Position numbers and translations under genes: made by a program. A DNA stretch of 48,098 nt from positions 1 through 48,098 of the forward strand of contig JAQSYI010000054.1 in assembly GCA_029256185.1 (NCBI GenBank), read 5' to 3'. Origin of the DNA: Paenibacillaceae bacterium (lineage in GTDB: Bacteria > Bacillota > Bacilli > Paenibacillales > NBRC-103111). Numbering within the stretch: position 1 is the stretch's first letter; each line of letters opens with the position of its first letter. A model generated the notes under the pieces. That model was not told the DNA's origin. It saw nothing but the letters and a program-made list of their open reading frames with translations, and made no database searches. Of the stretch, positions 7,946-14,902 are shown piece by piece.

Positions 7946-8517
7946 TCTCCACGCCTCCCAATCTTTAGAATGCTCAATAGCTCATCGGTTTCAGGAGTAT
8001 CCGAGCCGTCAAGCCCGTAATGCGCCCATATAATATTGTGTTCCCCGTCAATGATAAAAGTTGCCGGAAGTTGCTGTTCATTCCCTTCATATTTACCATG
8101 AATCAATCCGAGACTGCGGGCTTCTTCAGCTTTAAGGATGGCCTTCGGGGAACGCGGCCTGTCGGGATCTCTATCGCCTATATGATATCTGCGGTACTGC
8201 ACTTGTTCCGGGTCAAGGATGATTTCAAAAGGAATTTGCTCCTCTGTTGCTTCTTCCCGAAGAGTCTCCGGCTCACTTTGCAGCACAACAAATACCTCGG
8301 CCTCCGAATCCCTAAATTTAGGATAATCATTTATTAGATGCTTGATTTTGAGCTGGCATGCCGTGCAACCGAAATATCTCAAAAAAAACACAACATTTGT
8401 CTTGCCCTCAGTGACCTCGTAGAAATTTCTTGTCCCTTTCCATGGGGTGACGAAGTCGAAATCCAATGCCTTATCTCCCGCCTTAAACGGTATACCCGTC
8501 TGCAAGTGCTGACTCAT
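7942..8517 (-). CDS. Redoxin/AhpC-TSA-like protein with CxxC motif
   Basis: A 191-residue thioredoxin-fold protein. FFLRYFGCTACQLKI places C51 and C54 in a C-x-x-C arrangement at the position of the peroxiredoxin active site. A cis-Pro-like LPATFIID stretch occurs near residue 150. The AhpC/TSA superfamily reduces peroxides or transfers thiol-disulfide equivalents; the CxxC form suggests a disulfide-exchange or peroxiredoxin-like role. The start is ATG at 8517 with AAAGGAG upstream, 30 bases after the selO stop, and the end overlaps the radical SAM start. The tight coupling suggests it serves the radical SAM enzyme or the same substrate. Confidence 0.82.
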   Translation of the reverse strand: MSQHLQTGIPFKAGDKALDFDFVTPWKGTRNFYEVTEGKTNVVFFLRYFGCTACQLKIKHLINDYPKFRDSEAEVFVVLQSEPETLREEATEEQIPFEIILDPEQVQYRRYHIGDRDPDRPRSPKAILKAEEARSLGLIHGKYEGNEQQLPATFIIDGEHNIIWAHYGLDGSDTPETDELLSILKIGRRGE

Positions 8518-8547
8518 CTGTTATTGACTCCTTTTCTGTTGGATTTG

Positions 8548-10038
8548 TTATGTGCCGCAAAAAGTTTTGTACGAGCAGGCTGAAGGCTCGGGTGGTGCTG
8601 CATACTCAGACTGTTCAGGAGTGTGCGCGAAGGGCCTCGCAATAACAGCAAGAAGCCGCTCCATCACCGTGTAATCCCCCTGCTTCACTGCAGCCTCGAG
8701 CGCTTCCTCAACTCGGTGGTTTCTGGGAATGATTGCAGGATTATTGTTCCGCATCAGTTCCTTCGAGGAAGCCTCCGATTCCTGCTGCCTATCCAGTCTT
8801 GCCCGCCACCGCTCATGCCACTGCAGGAATTCAGGAATGTGGAACAAGGCCGTTTCCTCCAGCTTCTCAAAAGTTAACGCCAGGAAGGTGTTGGTATAGT
8901 CCGCATGATGTTTATACATGAAGGAGAGGAGTTCTTGAATAAGGTCTTCATCCTCAGGCTCCTCGTTAAATATTCCCAGCTTGGCTCTCATTCCCTCCAG
9001 CCAATTTCTCTCGTACAACCTGGTAAACTCGGAAACCGCATCCCGGGCCAGTTGGACAGCCTGTACCTTGTCGTCATGCAATATGGGCAATAAAGCATCC
9101 GCAAGCTGTGTAAGATTCCAAACGGTAATATCCGGCTGCTCTCCATAGGCATAGCGGCCATTAGGGTCAATGGAGCTGAATACCGTTGTCGGATCATACG
9201 CATTCATGAAGGCGCAGGGGCCATAATCAATGGTTTCTCCACTAATGGCTACATTGTCAGTGTTCAACACTCCGTGAACAAAGCCAATCAGCTGCCATTG
9301 GGCAATTAGCACAGCCTGACGTCTAACAACTTCCTGAAGCAGTGTAAGAAACCGGTTCTCGCCAACCTGGGCCTCGGGAAAAAGCCTTTGCAATGTGTAA
9401 TCGGATAAGGCCCGGAGCTCCTCATGCGTCCCCCATTTTGCCGCATATTGAAAGGTTGCAATGCGAATATGACTGGCAGCAATACGGGTCAGAACTGCGC
9501 CGTCCTGCTCTACATCGTCCTTCACTCTTGTTTCCCCCGTTGCAACCACTGCCAGACTTCGGGTAGTAGCGATACCTAACGCATGCATGGCCTCGCTCAT
9601 GATGTATTCGCGCAGCATTGGTCCAATTGACGCTCTGCCGTCGCCCTTGCGGGAATAAGGCGACCTGCCCGGACCCTTGAGCTGAACATCAAGCCTCTTG
9701 CCCTGAGGAGTGAGTTGTTCGCTGAGCAGCAGGGCCCGGCCATCACCCAGCATGTTGAATTTCCCATACTGATGTCCGGCGTATGCTTGCGCAAGAGGCA
9801 GTGCTCCTTCCGGAATTCGATTGCCGGCAAGTATTTCTACACCGTTGCCGCTTCTCAGAGCCTGAGCGTTCAATCCCAGGGTTGCTGCGAGAGAATCATT
9901 AAAAACGGTCAGCCTCGGGGAGGATACGGGGGTTGGATTCTGTTCGGAAAACAACGTTTTCGGAAGACGGGCATAGCTGTTGTCGAAATTCCATCCTGCC
10001 TCTGTTGCCGCCGTTTTCTCTGCCCATATCGGGTTCAT
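8548..10038 (-). CDS. selO: SelO (YdiU) protein adenylyltransferase
   Basis: A 496-residue protein matching the SelO/YdiU family over its full length: NSYARLPKTLFSEQNPTPV, AQAYAGHQYGKFNMLGDGRA, QLKGPGRSPYSRKGDGRA, and GFVHGVLNTDNVAISGETIDYGPCAFMNAY. SelO is a pseudokinase that binds ATP in a flipped orientation and transfers AMP to Ser/Thr/Tyr of partner proteins in redox homeostasis. It ends in YKTFCGT, with the C-terminal Cys expected for non-selenium members. I start at ATG 10038 because GAGGTGG lies five bases upstream. The in-frame GTG at 10047 would lie inside that ribosome binding site. It is the first gene of a five-gene minus-strand run. Confidence 0.95.
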   Translation of the reverse strand: MNPIWAEKTAATEAGWNFDNSYARLPKTLFSEQNPTPVSSPRLTVFNDSLAATLGLNAQALRSGNGVEILAGNRIPEGALPLAQAYAGHQYGKFNMLGDGRALLLSEQLTPQGKRLDVQLKGPGRSPYSRKGDGRASIGPMLREYIMSEAMHALGIATTRSLAVVATGETRVKDDVEQDGAVLTRIAASHIRIATFQYAAKWGTHEELRALSDYTLQRLFPEAQVGENRFLTLLQEVVRRQAVLIAQWQLIGFVHGVLNTDNVAISGETIDYGPCAFMNAYDPTTVFSSIDPNGRYAYGEQPDITVWNLTQLADALLPILHDDKVQAVQLARDAVSEFTRLYERNWLEGMRAKLGIFNEEPEDEDLIQELLSFMYKHHADYTNTFLALTFEKLEETALFHIPEFLQWHERWRARLDRQQESEASSKELMRNNNPAIIPRNHRVEEALEAAVKQGDYTVMERLLAVIARPFAHTPEQSEYAAPPEPSACSYKTFCGT

Positions 10039-10237
10039 GAATACCACCTCATTTTTATTTTTTCATGACAACTCAGCTGTCGCATAAGGAGTTTTCCTCT
10101 TAAATAATCTTATAATTCTGATTTTTATGTTTCAAGAGACATATTATTTGTTTTATCATGAATTTATTATGTTGTTTACTTGAACCCTTCTTCTCCTGCC
10201 TATTCCTGATTATTCCTGTTTATCATTTGCGCATATG

Positions 10238-10266
10238 TTGACATTCATTAACTAAAACCATATAAT
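10238..10266 (+). promoter_or_regulatory. Perfect consensus sigma-A promoter of the response regulator
   Basis: TTGACA (10238-10243) and TATAAT (10261-10266) are separated by exactly 17 bases, a full match to the sigma-A consensus. It leaves a leader of roughly 130 bases before the response regulator start. Such a strong promoter is unusual for a regulatory gene and suggests repression or high expression. Confidence 0.85.
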
Positions 10267-10322
10267 ACATAGTAATTTAATTGGAATACAAAGAATTGTG
10301 TTGATTAGTAAACTGGAGGCTG

Positions 10323-10388
10323 ATGAGGCGAGCAGGAGAGCAGATTTGTTGTAATATCGGCCTTATATTCTATCATCAACTATATTGA
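10323..10388 (+). CDS. Possible 21-residue leader peptide upstream of the response regulator
   Basis: ATG at 10323 is preceded by GGAGG, though only three bases away. The frame encodes MRRAGEQICCNIGLIFYHQLY and stops with TGA at 10386-10388. The stop lies immediately before the GGGAGG ribosome binding site of the response regulator gene, so translation of the leader could affect initiation downstream. No family is recognised, and chance cannot be excluded for so short a frame. Confidence 0.25.
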   Translation: MRRAGEQICCNIGLIFYHQLY

Positions 10389-10401
10389 GGGAGGAAAATC
10401 C

Positions 10402-11487
10402 ATGTTTAAAACTCTTATTGTAGGTGATCAGGATATTTTTCTGGCCGAGCTGAATTGTCTGAACATTTGGGGAGAAACATCCGGCTTCGAGATTGCCAAT
10501 CAATCAAACAGCAGAAACCATGCTTTGGAACTGCTCAGGGAGCATTCCTTCGATCTCGTATTGACGGAAAGTGGAGTGCCAGTAACTGATGGCTTGCAGT
10601 TTCTTGAAGAAATAAAGCATGACAAGCTCTGTCCTTGTGTCGTTATCATCAGTGAATTCAGTGAATTCAGCTACGTTAGACAGGGATTCATTTGGGGCGC
10701 CTTTGATTATCTTGTAAAACCGGCAACAGAAAAGAGCATGCTTGAGCTTTTGGGACGAGTAACCAACTATTTGGAGATTAATCAAAGCCTGGAGGCCAGC
10801 AGCATGTTATATGACTGGGCTTATCCTTCCTCAGAAGAAAAGACGCTTATTTCCTATATTATCAATAAAGATTTGGACGCCATATCCTTATTTACGATAA
10901 CCTTGCACAACCTTTATGCCATACTTAAAGATAACATTATAGAAGCCGATATGATTGCCAAAAAATTTTACTTGAATATTATTAAGGCAGTCAGCGAGAA
11001 GTACAAATGGCTGGATAATTTTTTAAAACTGCAATGCTTCAAGGGGATTCATTCTGTTGAGGAAGAGAGGAACGATTTATATAAAGAGCTTTATTGCAGA
11101 AGGATCAGCTTCTTAGTCCATTTTATTATCACTTACTATCCGGACACCAATGATCAAAATATTAAGGATGTTTGTGAATATATTCTCAATAATCCGGAGG
11201 CTGACTTGAAATTAAAAACGGTTTCCAAAATTTTTTATATAAACAACGCCTACCTGAGCAAAACATTCGCCACAAAAACCGGCCTTTATTACAACGATTT
11301 CGTCAATATGGTCAAAATGGCCCGAGCAGAGTACTTGTTCAGAACATCCCATCTCAAAACCTATGAGGTGGGAGCTCAGATCGGATACCGCGATAACAAT
11401 TATTTTTTAAGGCAATTCAAAAAAACCTATGGACAGAATAGTACCAGGTACCGCAGTGCTGCAGGTTGTGACGACTATCAGACATAA
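10402..11487 (+). CDS. AraC-type response regulator with Asp-to-Glu substituted receiver
   Basis: A 361-residue protein with an N-terminal receiver (residues 1-120), a middle helical region (130-250) and a C-terminal AraC double helix-turn-helix (about 255-355, with LKTVSKIFYINNAYLSKTF and VGAQIGYRDNNYFLRQFKK). In the receiver the phospho-acceptor position reads LVLTESGVP: Glu56 where LTDIRMP-type receivers have Asp. Ser84 and Lys106 of the switch are kept, but the usual acidic pair near residue 8 is reduced to one. It may therefore be permanently on or controlled by something other than phosphorylation. No histidine kinase is adjacent. Codon use is much more AT-rich than in the neighbours, suggesting acquisition by transfer. 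GGGAGG precedes the ATG. Confidence 0.85.
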   Translation: MFKTLIVGDQDIFLAELNCLNIWGETSGFEIANQSNSRNHALELLREHSFDLVLTESGVPVTDGLQFLEEIKHDKLCPCVVIISEFSEFSYVRQGFIWGAFDYLVKPATEKSMLELLGRVTNYLEINQSLEASSMLYDWAYPSSEEKTLISYIINKDLDAISLFTITLHNLYAILKDNIIEADMIAKKFYLNIIKAVSEKYKWLDNFLKLQCFKGIHSVEEERNDLYKELYCRRISFLVHFIITYYPDTNDQNIKDVCEYILNNPEADLKLKTVSKIFYINNAYLSKTFATKTGLYYNDFVNMVKMARAEYLFRTSHLKTYEVGAQIGYRDNNYFLRQFKKTYGQNSTRYRSAAGCDDYQT

Positions 11488-11507
11488 GTTGCGGCCTTAG
11501 CGTAACT

Positions 11508-11546
11508 AAAAAGGACCTGGCGGAAGACCGCCAGGTCCTTTTTTTT
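11508..11546 (+). terminator. Rho-independent terminator of the response regulator gene
   Basis: A GC-rich stem (AAGGACCTGGCGG pairing with CCGCCAGGTCCTT) with an AAGA loop is followed by a run of eight T. The run of A on the left side makes it potentially bidirectional. It lies 20 bases after the stop codon. Confidence 0.93.
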
Positions 11547-11644
11547 ACGTAAATACCGGTTTGGCATTTTCATTCGGAGGCTCCCCCAAAAGTACCCGGA
11601 TTTTGCTTCGGAGCATCTCGTCACTTTTGGGGGAATGTTTTTAC
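11546..11644. repeat. Dispersed palindromic intergenic element, copy A
   Basis: This stretch resembles 33763-33888 along its length: both begin TACGTAAAT, pass through CCGGAG followed by a C-run and CAAAAGTA, then GCTTCGGAGCATCTCGTC (copy B: GCTTCGAAGCATCTCATC), then ACTTTTGG, and end in GTTTTTAC. Here 12-base arms TCCCCCAAAAGT (11582-11593) and ACTTTTGGGGGA (11623-11634) are perfect complements around a 29-base loop. It lies downstream of the GH30 stop codon on the minus strand, so it may act as an mRNA 3' structure. Confidence 0.7.
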
Positions 11645-11698
11645 GTTTCCGCCTTTTCCCGCCGCGGTCCCGCCTCACTCTTACTCATAACGGGAGAG

Positions 11699-14557
11699 TT
11701 ACTCCAGCATCCCCCCGGCGGAGATTTCCACAAAGGTCGTTACGCTTTGCGGGGCAAGCGTATAGGTCAGGAAGCCGGATTCCACGTCCGTCTGTCCGAT
11801 ATGAACGATATTCTCCAGTTGGCTGGTGCGGTAGACCTCAGCCGCTTGGGCCGTCACTCCCGTAATGGTGATATTAACCGGCTCGCTCGAACGGTTTACG
11901 GCTACCACAGAGGCCTGACCTTCCCCATTGATGGAGGCCGTGGCGATTATGTCGCTGCTGCCGCTCTCCGTGTGCACATAATGATCTCCCGGACGCATGA
12001 AACGGCTGAATTGCCCCATGGCATACAAGCGTTTGTTGATGGTATAGGTACCGTCTGTTTTCAGGTCCACCAGCGACTCCCGGGTTGGAGCAACGCTTGG
12101 CGAGGTGGGTTTGGACACATACAGCCAATACAGGTAAGAGCTGTAGCCCTGCTGCAAGGCGGTGCCGATCTGCTCGGCGACCTCAATCCCCCCGTCTATG
12201 CCCGATTTGTTCGGCGCCGGCACACAGTATTCCATCATGAATAAAGGCTTGTTGAATTTGCGCAGGTCATAGTTATATACATCCAAATCTGACCAGGCAT
12301 AAAAATGCGTGGCCGCATAATCCAGCTTCTGCAGCACCTCGGGCGCCAGCCCTTCCAAATAACGCATGCTTGCCTGAAGATTCCCGCCTTCCGGAGCGCC
12401 TATGCCCACCTCCAATTCCGCCTGGTTGAAGGTATCGGCTACTATGGATGCAACCTGATTCATCTCCTCATTGGTATACATGGCGGATGCATATTTCACC
12501 AGGGTGCCGGGTTCGTTCTGAATACTGAGCCACTTCAGATTATAACCGTATTGAACCTTATACCTCTGGGCCCAGGCCAACAGATAATCGGCAAAGGTCT
12601 GGTAGTATTCCGGCTTCAGATGCCCTCCGAGCGTGGCAGACTGATTGTCTTTCATCCACGCGGGCGGACTCCAAACGGAAGCGGCGAATTGCATATCCGG
12701 ATTGCGGAGCAGCGCCTGCTCTGCAAACCAGCGCTGATGCTGGTCCGTATCCCAATCCCATATGCCTTCGGCAGGCTGTATGGAGGCCTGGAGGGCTTGC
12801 CGGGGGTCCGGGTCATCCTTGGTGAACGGATTGACCTCCAGCCGCACGATGCTGAGTCCTGCCTGGTCCCCTTCTGTCCCGAAGAATTGATCCAGCAGCA
12901 TCTCCCGGGTATTGTGGTCGTAGTTCATCAGATCATGTACAGGCTCATTGGCAGCGCCGCCGAACCCCCACAGCTCCTGTTGAACGTCGCCTTTGTCCAA
13001 CCGGATCTCCTGGATTTTGGGTGATTGGATGACGACCGTTCTGCCCGCCTCATCCCATATCACTTCCGCATTCAAGGCAGCGTGGAAGAAGCTCGCCGGC
13101 ACCATAAAGACGCCCTCTGCTGTGAGATACCCCGGCGCCTCCAGAGGAACCGCCGCCCCGTTGACGGTAGCTGCAGCATCCCCCGCCGCAATAAGCACAG
13201 TGGTATCCCACTTGCTAATCGAAGCTGATGAGTAAACACTGTCCCAAACCACATCGGCATGCATCTGCTTCAGAGTGCGGAGCAGGGGAATATAGGGCAG
13301 GTTATCCTTGACAATCGCCTTATTGCCCACATACGACACGCGGTTGCCGTCGGCTGTGACCGCCAGCTCGATTTCATGGGTTCTGGGCGGCGGAATTTCA
13401 TCGGTAACGCCTGTTTTGGTCACCACAACATCATCGATATACACTTCCCGGATAACATCCCTATATCCTTCAACAGCCATCTGCTCGATGGCGATTCCCA
13501 GTACAGGATCCATCCCTACGGTGAAAGGCAACGAAACCTTGGTCCATTCCAGCTCCGTTACCAGCGCATTATACTCCTCCTTTTGATTGTAATAATACTT
13601 ATCCTGCAAGGATCCGGCAATATCAATCACCGACAGATAAAAATAGCCGCCTGTTTCTCCGCTCTCCGCACCGGCGCGGGCATACAGAGAAAGATCATAC
13701 ATGGTTCCCGGCGTTAAATCCAGGTTCTTGAAGGCATCGTTAAGCTTGATGCGGTTATACATCTGAGAGCGCTCGCCGATACGCAGACTTTGCCCATAGG
13801 TTCCGTGAACGACCGTATCGCTTAGCGAGACGGCAAGCATATTCTGGCCTCCCCCTGCTCCAATGCCAAGCCCGCTGATGCCGGCTGCATCGTTAAAGTC
13901 AATGACGTTGGTAACAGGAGGGGACGGCGGTTCTACAGGAGCCAGCTTGGAGACTTCAACCTGGTCAATATATACCACCGGCACGACATTCGGCCACTGG
14001 GAGGAACTGGCCTGCTCCACCGCAATGCCATAGATGGGATTGCCATCAGCCGGATAGGGCAAGGTCAACTGCGTCCAGCCGTCTTGACCGATGAGGAACT
14101 TGTAATTGACCTGATCATAGTAATAAGGCGGATCTGCCTCGGTTTTGCTGCCCGGATAAGTGACAACGGAGAGATAGAAGTAGCCGTTCGTTACCGGACT
14201 TTCAGCACCGACCTTCGCCCACATGGAGATCATGAACCGGTCCCCTGCGTTTACCTCCATATCTCCAAATGCCCCGTTAAGCTTCAGACGGTTGTAGACC
14301 TTGGTGCGGCCGCTGATTTTGAGGCTTTTGCCGCTGTCACCGTAACGTGTGCTGCTGTCCAGAGATACGTTGGAGGCGGCCAATGCTCCTCCATATCCCA
14401 AATCCGCATCCGCGATTGACGCATAATCATCGAACGTGATAGAGACCGTTTGAAGGGGAACGTCTTCGGCAGCTGCAGAAGGAACAGAAAGATACAAGAA
14501 GCACAGAACCAGACACATTTGCAGGCATACCGCTTTTCTCCACCATAGTTTATTCAT
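11699..14557 (-). CDS. Secreted multidomain GH30-family glycoside hydrolase
   Basis: A 952-residue exported enzyme. Residues 1-31 form a signal peptide ending near SAAAED. Two similar beta-rich modules follow (about 32-210 and 220-395, both with YNRLKLN/YNRIKLN and YFYLSV motifs), probably carbohydrate-binding. Next comes a copper-amine-oxidase-type stalk domain (about 405-525), and then the GH30 catalytic region (about 530-952). The expected acid/base is Glu682 in SIQNEP and the nucleophile Glu776 in FMMEYC. GH30 members cleave xylans, glucans or galactans; the substrate is not clear here. The start at 14557 is fixed by GGAGG nine bases upstream and the signal peptide. A tandem hairpin array lies immediately upstream of that ribosome binding site. 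Confidence 0.9.
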   Translation of the reverse strand: MNKLWWRKAVCLQMCLVLCFLYLSVPSAAAEDVPLQTVSITFDDYASIADADLGYGGALAASNVSLDSSTRYGDSGKSLKISGRTKVYNRLKLNGAFGDMEVNAGDRFMISMWAKVGAESPVTNGYFYLSVVTYPGSKTEADPPYYYDQVNYKFLIGQDGWTQLTLPYPADGNPIYGIAVEQASSSQWPNVVPVVYIDQVEVSKLAPVEPPSPPVTNVIDFNDAAGISGLGIGAGGGQNMLAVSLSDTVVHGTYGQSLRIGERSQMYNRIKLNDAFKNLDLTPGTMYDLSLYARAGAESGETGGYFYLSVIDIAGSLQDKYYYNQKEEYNALVTELEWTKVSLPFTVGMDPVLGIAIEQMAVEGYRDVIREVYIDDVVVTKTGVTDEIPPPRTHEIELAVTADGNRVSYVGNKAIVKDNLPYIPLLRTLKQMHADVVWDSVYSSASISKWDTTVLIAAGDAAATVNGAAVPLEAPGYLTAEGVFMVPASFFHAALNAEVIWDEAGRTVVIQSPKIQEIRLDKGDVQQELWGFGGAANEPVHDLMNYDHNTREMLLDQFFGTEGDQAGLSIVRLEVNPFTKDDPDPRQALQASIQPAEGIWDWDTDQHQRWFAEQALLRNPDMQFAASVWSPPAWMKDNQSATLGGHLKPEYYQTFADYLLAWAQRYKVQYGYNLKWLSIQNEPGTLVKYASAMYTNEEMNQVASIVADTFNQAELEVGIGAPEGGNLQASMRYLEGLAPEVLQKLDYAATHFYAWSDLDVYNYDLRKFNKPLFMMEYCVPAPNKSGIDGGIEVAEQIGTALQQGYSSYLYWLYVSKPTSPSVAPTRESLVDLKTDGTYTINKRLYAMGQFSRFMRPGDHYVHTESGSSDIIATASINGEGQASVVAVNRSSEPVNITITGVTAQAAEVYRTSQLENIVHIGQTDVESGFLTYTLAPQSVTTFVEISAGGMLE

Positions 14558-14571
14558 CTTGTTTCCTCCTA

Positions 14572-14739
14572 AGAGCTTTGCTTCAGCAAAGCTCACTTCG
14601 TAAGCATTCACTTAGAGCTTTGCTTCAGCAAAGCTCACTTCGTAAGCATTCACTTAGAGCTTTGCTTCAGCAAAGCTCACTTCGTAAGCATCCACTTAGA
14701 GCTTTGCTTCAGCAAAGCTCACTTCGTAAGCATCCGCTA
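14572..14739 (-). repeat. Four tandem 42-bp hairpin repeats in the GH30 leader
   Basis: Units begin at 14572, 14614, 14656 and 14698, exactly 42 bases apart and almost identical. Each contains the 8-bp stem AGCTTTGC-TTCA-GCAAAGCT followed by a spacer reading CACTTCGTAAGCATYC. Read on the minus strand, the last hairpin ends in CTCTT, which runs straight into AGGAGG, the ribosome binding site of the GH30 gene. The family recurs at 44492-44613 and 47916-48098. Confidence 0.95.
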
Positions 14740-14773
14740 AGAGCCTTGTCGCATCGTCACCGTAAGCTGTAAT

Positions 14774-14837
14774 AGCCCCCCGCAAATTGGAGTCTTGCCT
14801 GGACAAGCCTTGTTCCGAATCCTTATTACGGGGGGCT
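14774..14837 (-). terminator. Inverted repeat, possible terminator of the transporter operon
   Basis: AGCCCCCCG (14774-14782) and CGGGGGGCT (14829-14837) are perfect complements. A smaller near-palindrome GGACAAGCCTTGTTCC lies inside the loop. It is about 65 bases downstream of the FAD oxidoreductase stop. The U-tract on the minus strand is weak, so termination is only suggested. Confidence 0.4.
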
Positions 14838-14902
14838 TAAAAACGAATCATTGCAATAAACTCTTCATGAACTGAAACGGAATTTCCACGCCATGCTTAT
14901 GC

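Larger units (their letters stand above)
10039..10401. other. AT-rich intergenic region between selO and the response regulator
   Basis: About 360 bases of distinctly AT-rich DNA. It holds the consensus promoter at 10238-10266, paired direct repeats TATTCCTG at 10201-10208 and 10211-10218 (one helical turn apart, just upstream of the -35 box, as AraC-type regulators often bind), and a small ORF at 10323-10388. A minus-strand promoter for selO should also lie here; TTGAAA on that strand near 10120-10130 is a weak candidate. Confidence 0.5.

Noticed and set aside
14572..14739. CRISPR array
   Set aside because: The whole unit repeats, including the supposed spacers; no unique spacers and no cas genes nearby.
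14578..14772. A plus-strand frame encoding LRALLQQSSLRKH repeats
   Set aside because: It is only the translation of the 42-bp hairpin repeats, with no ribosome binding site or family resemblance.
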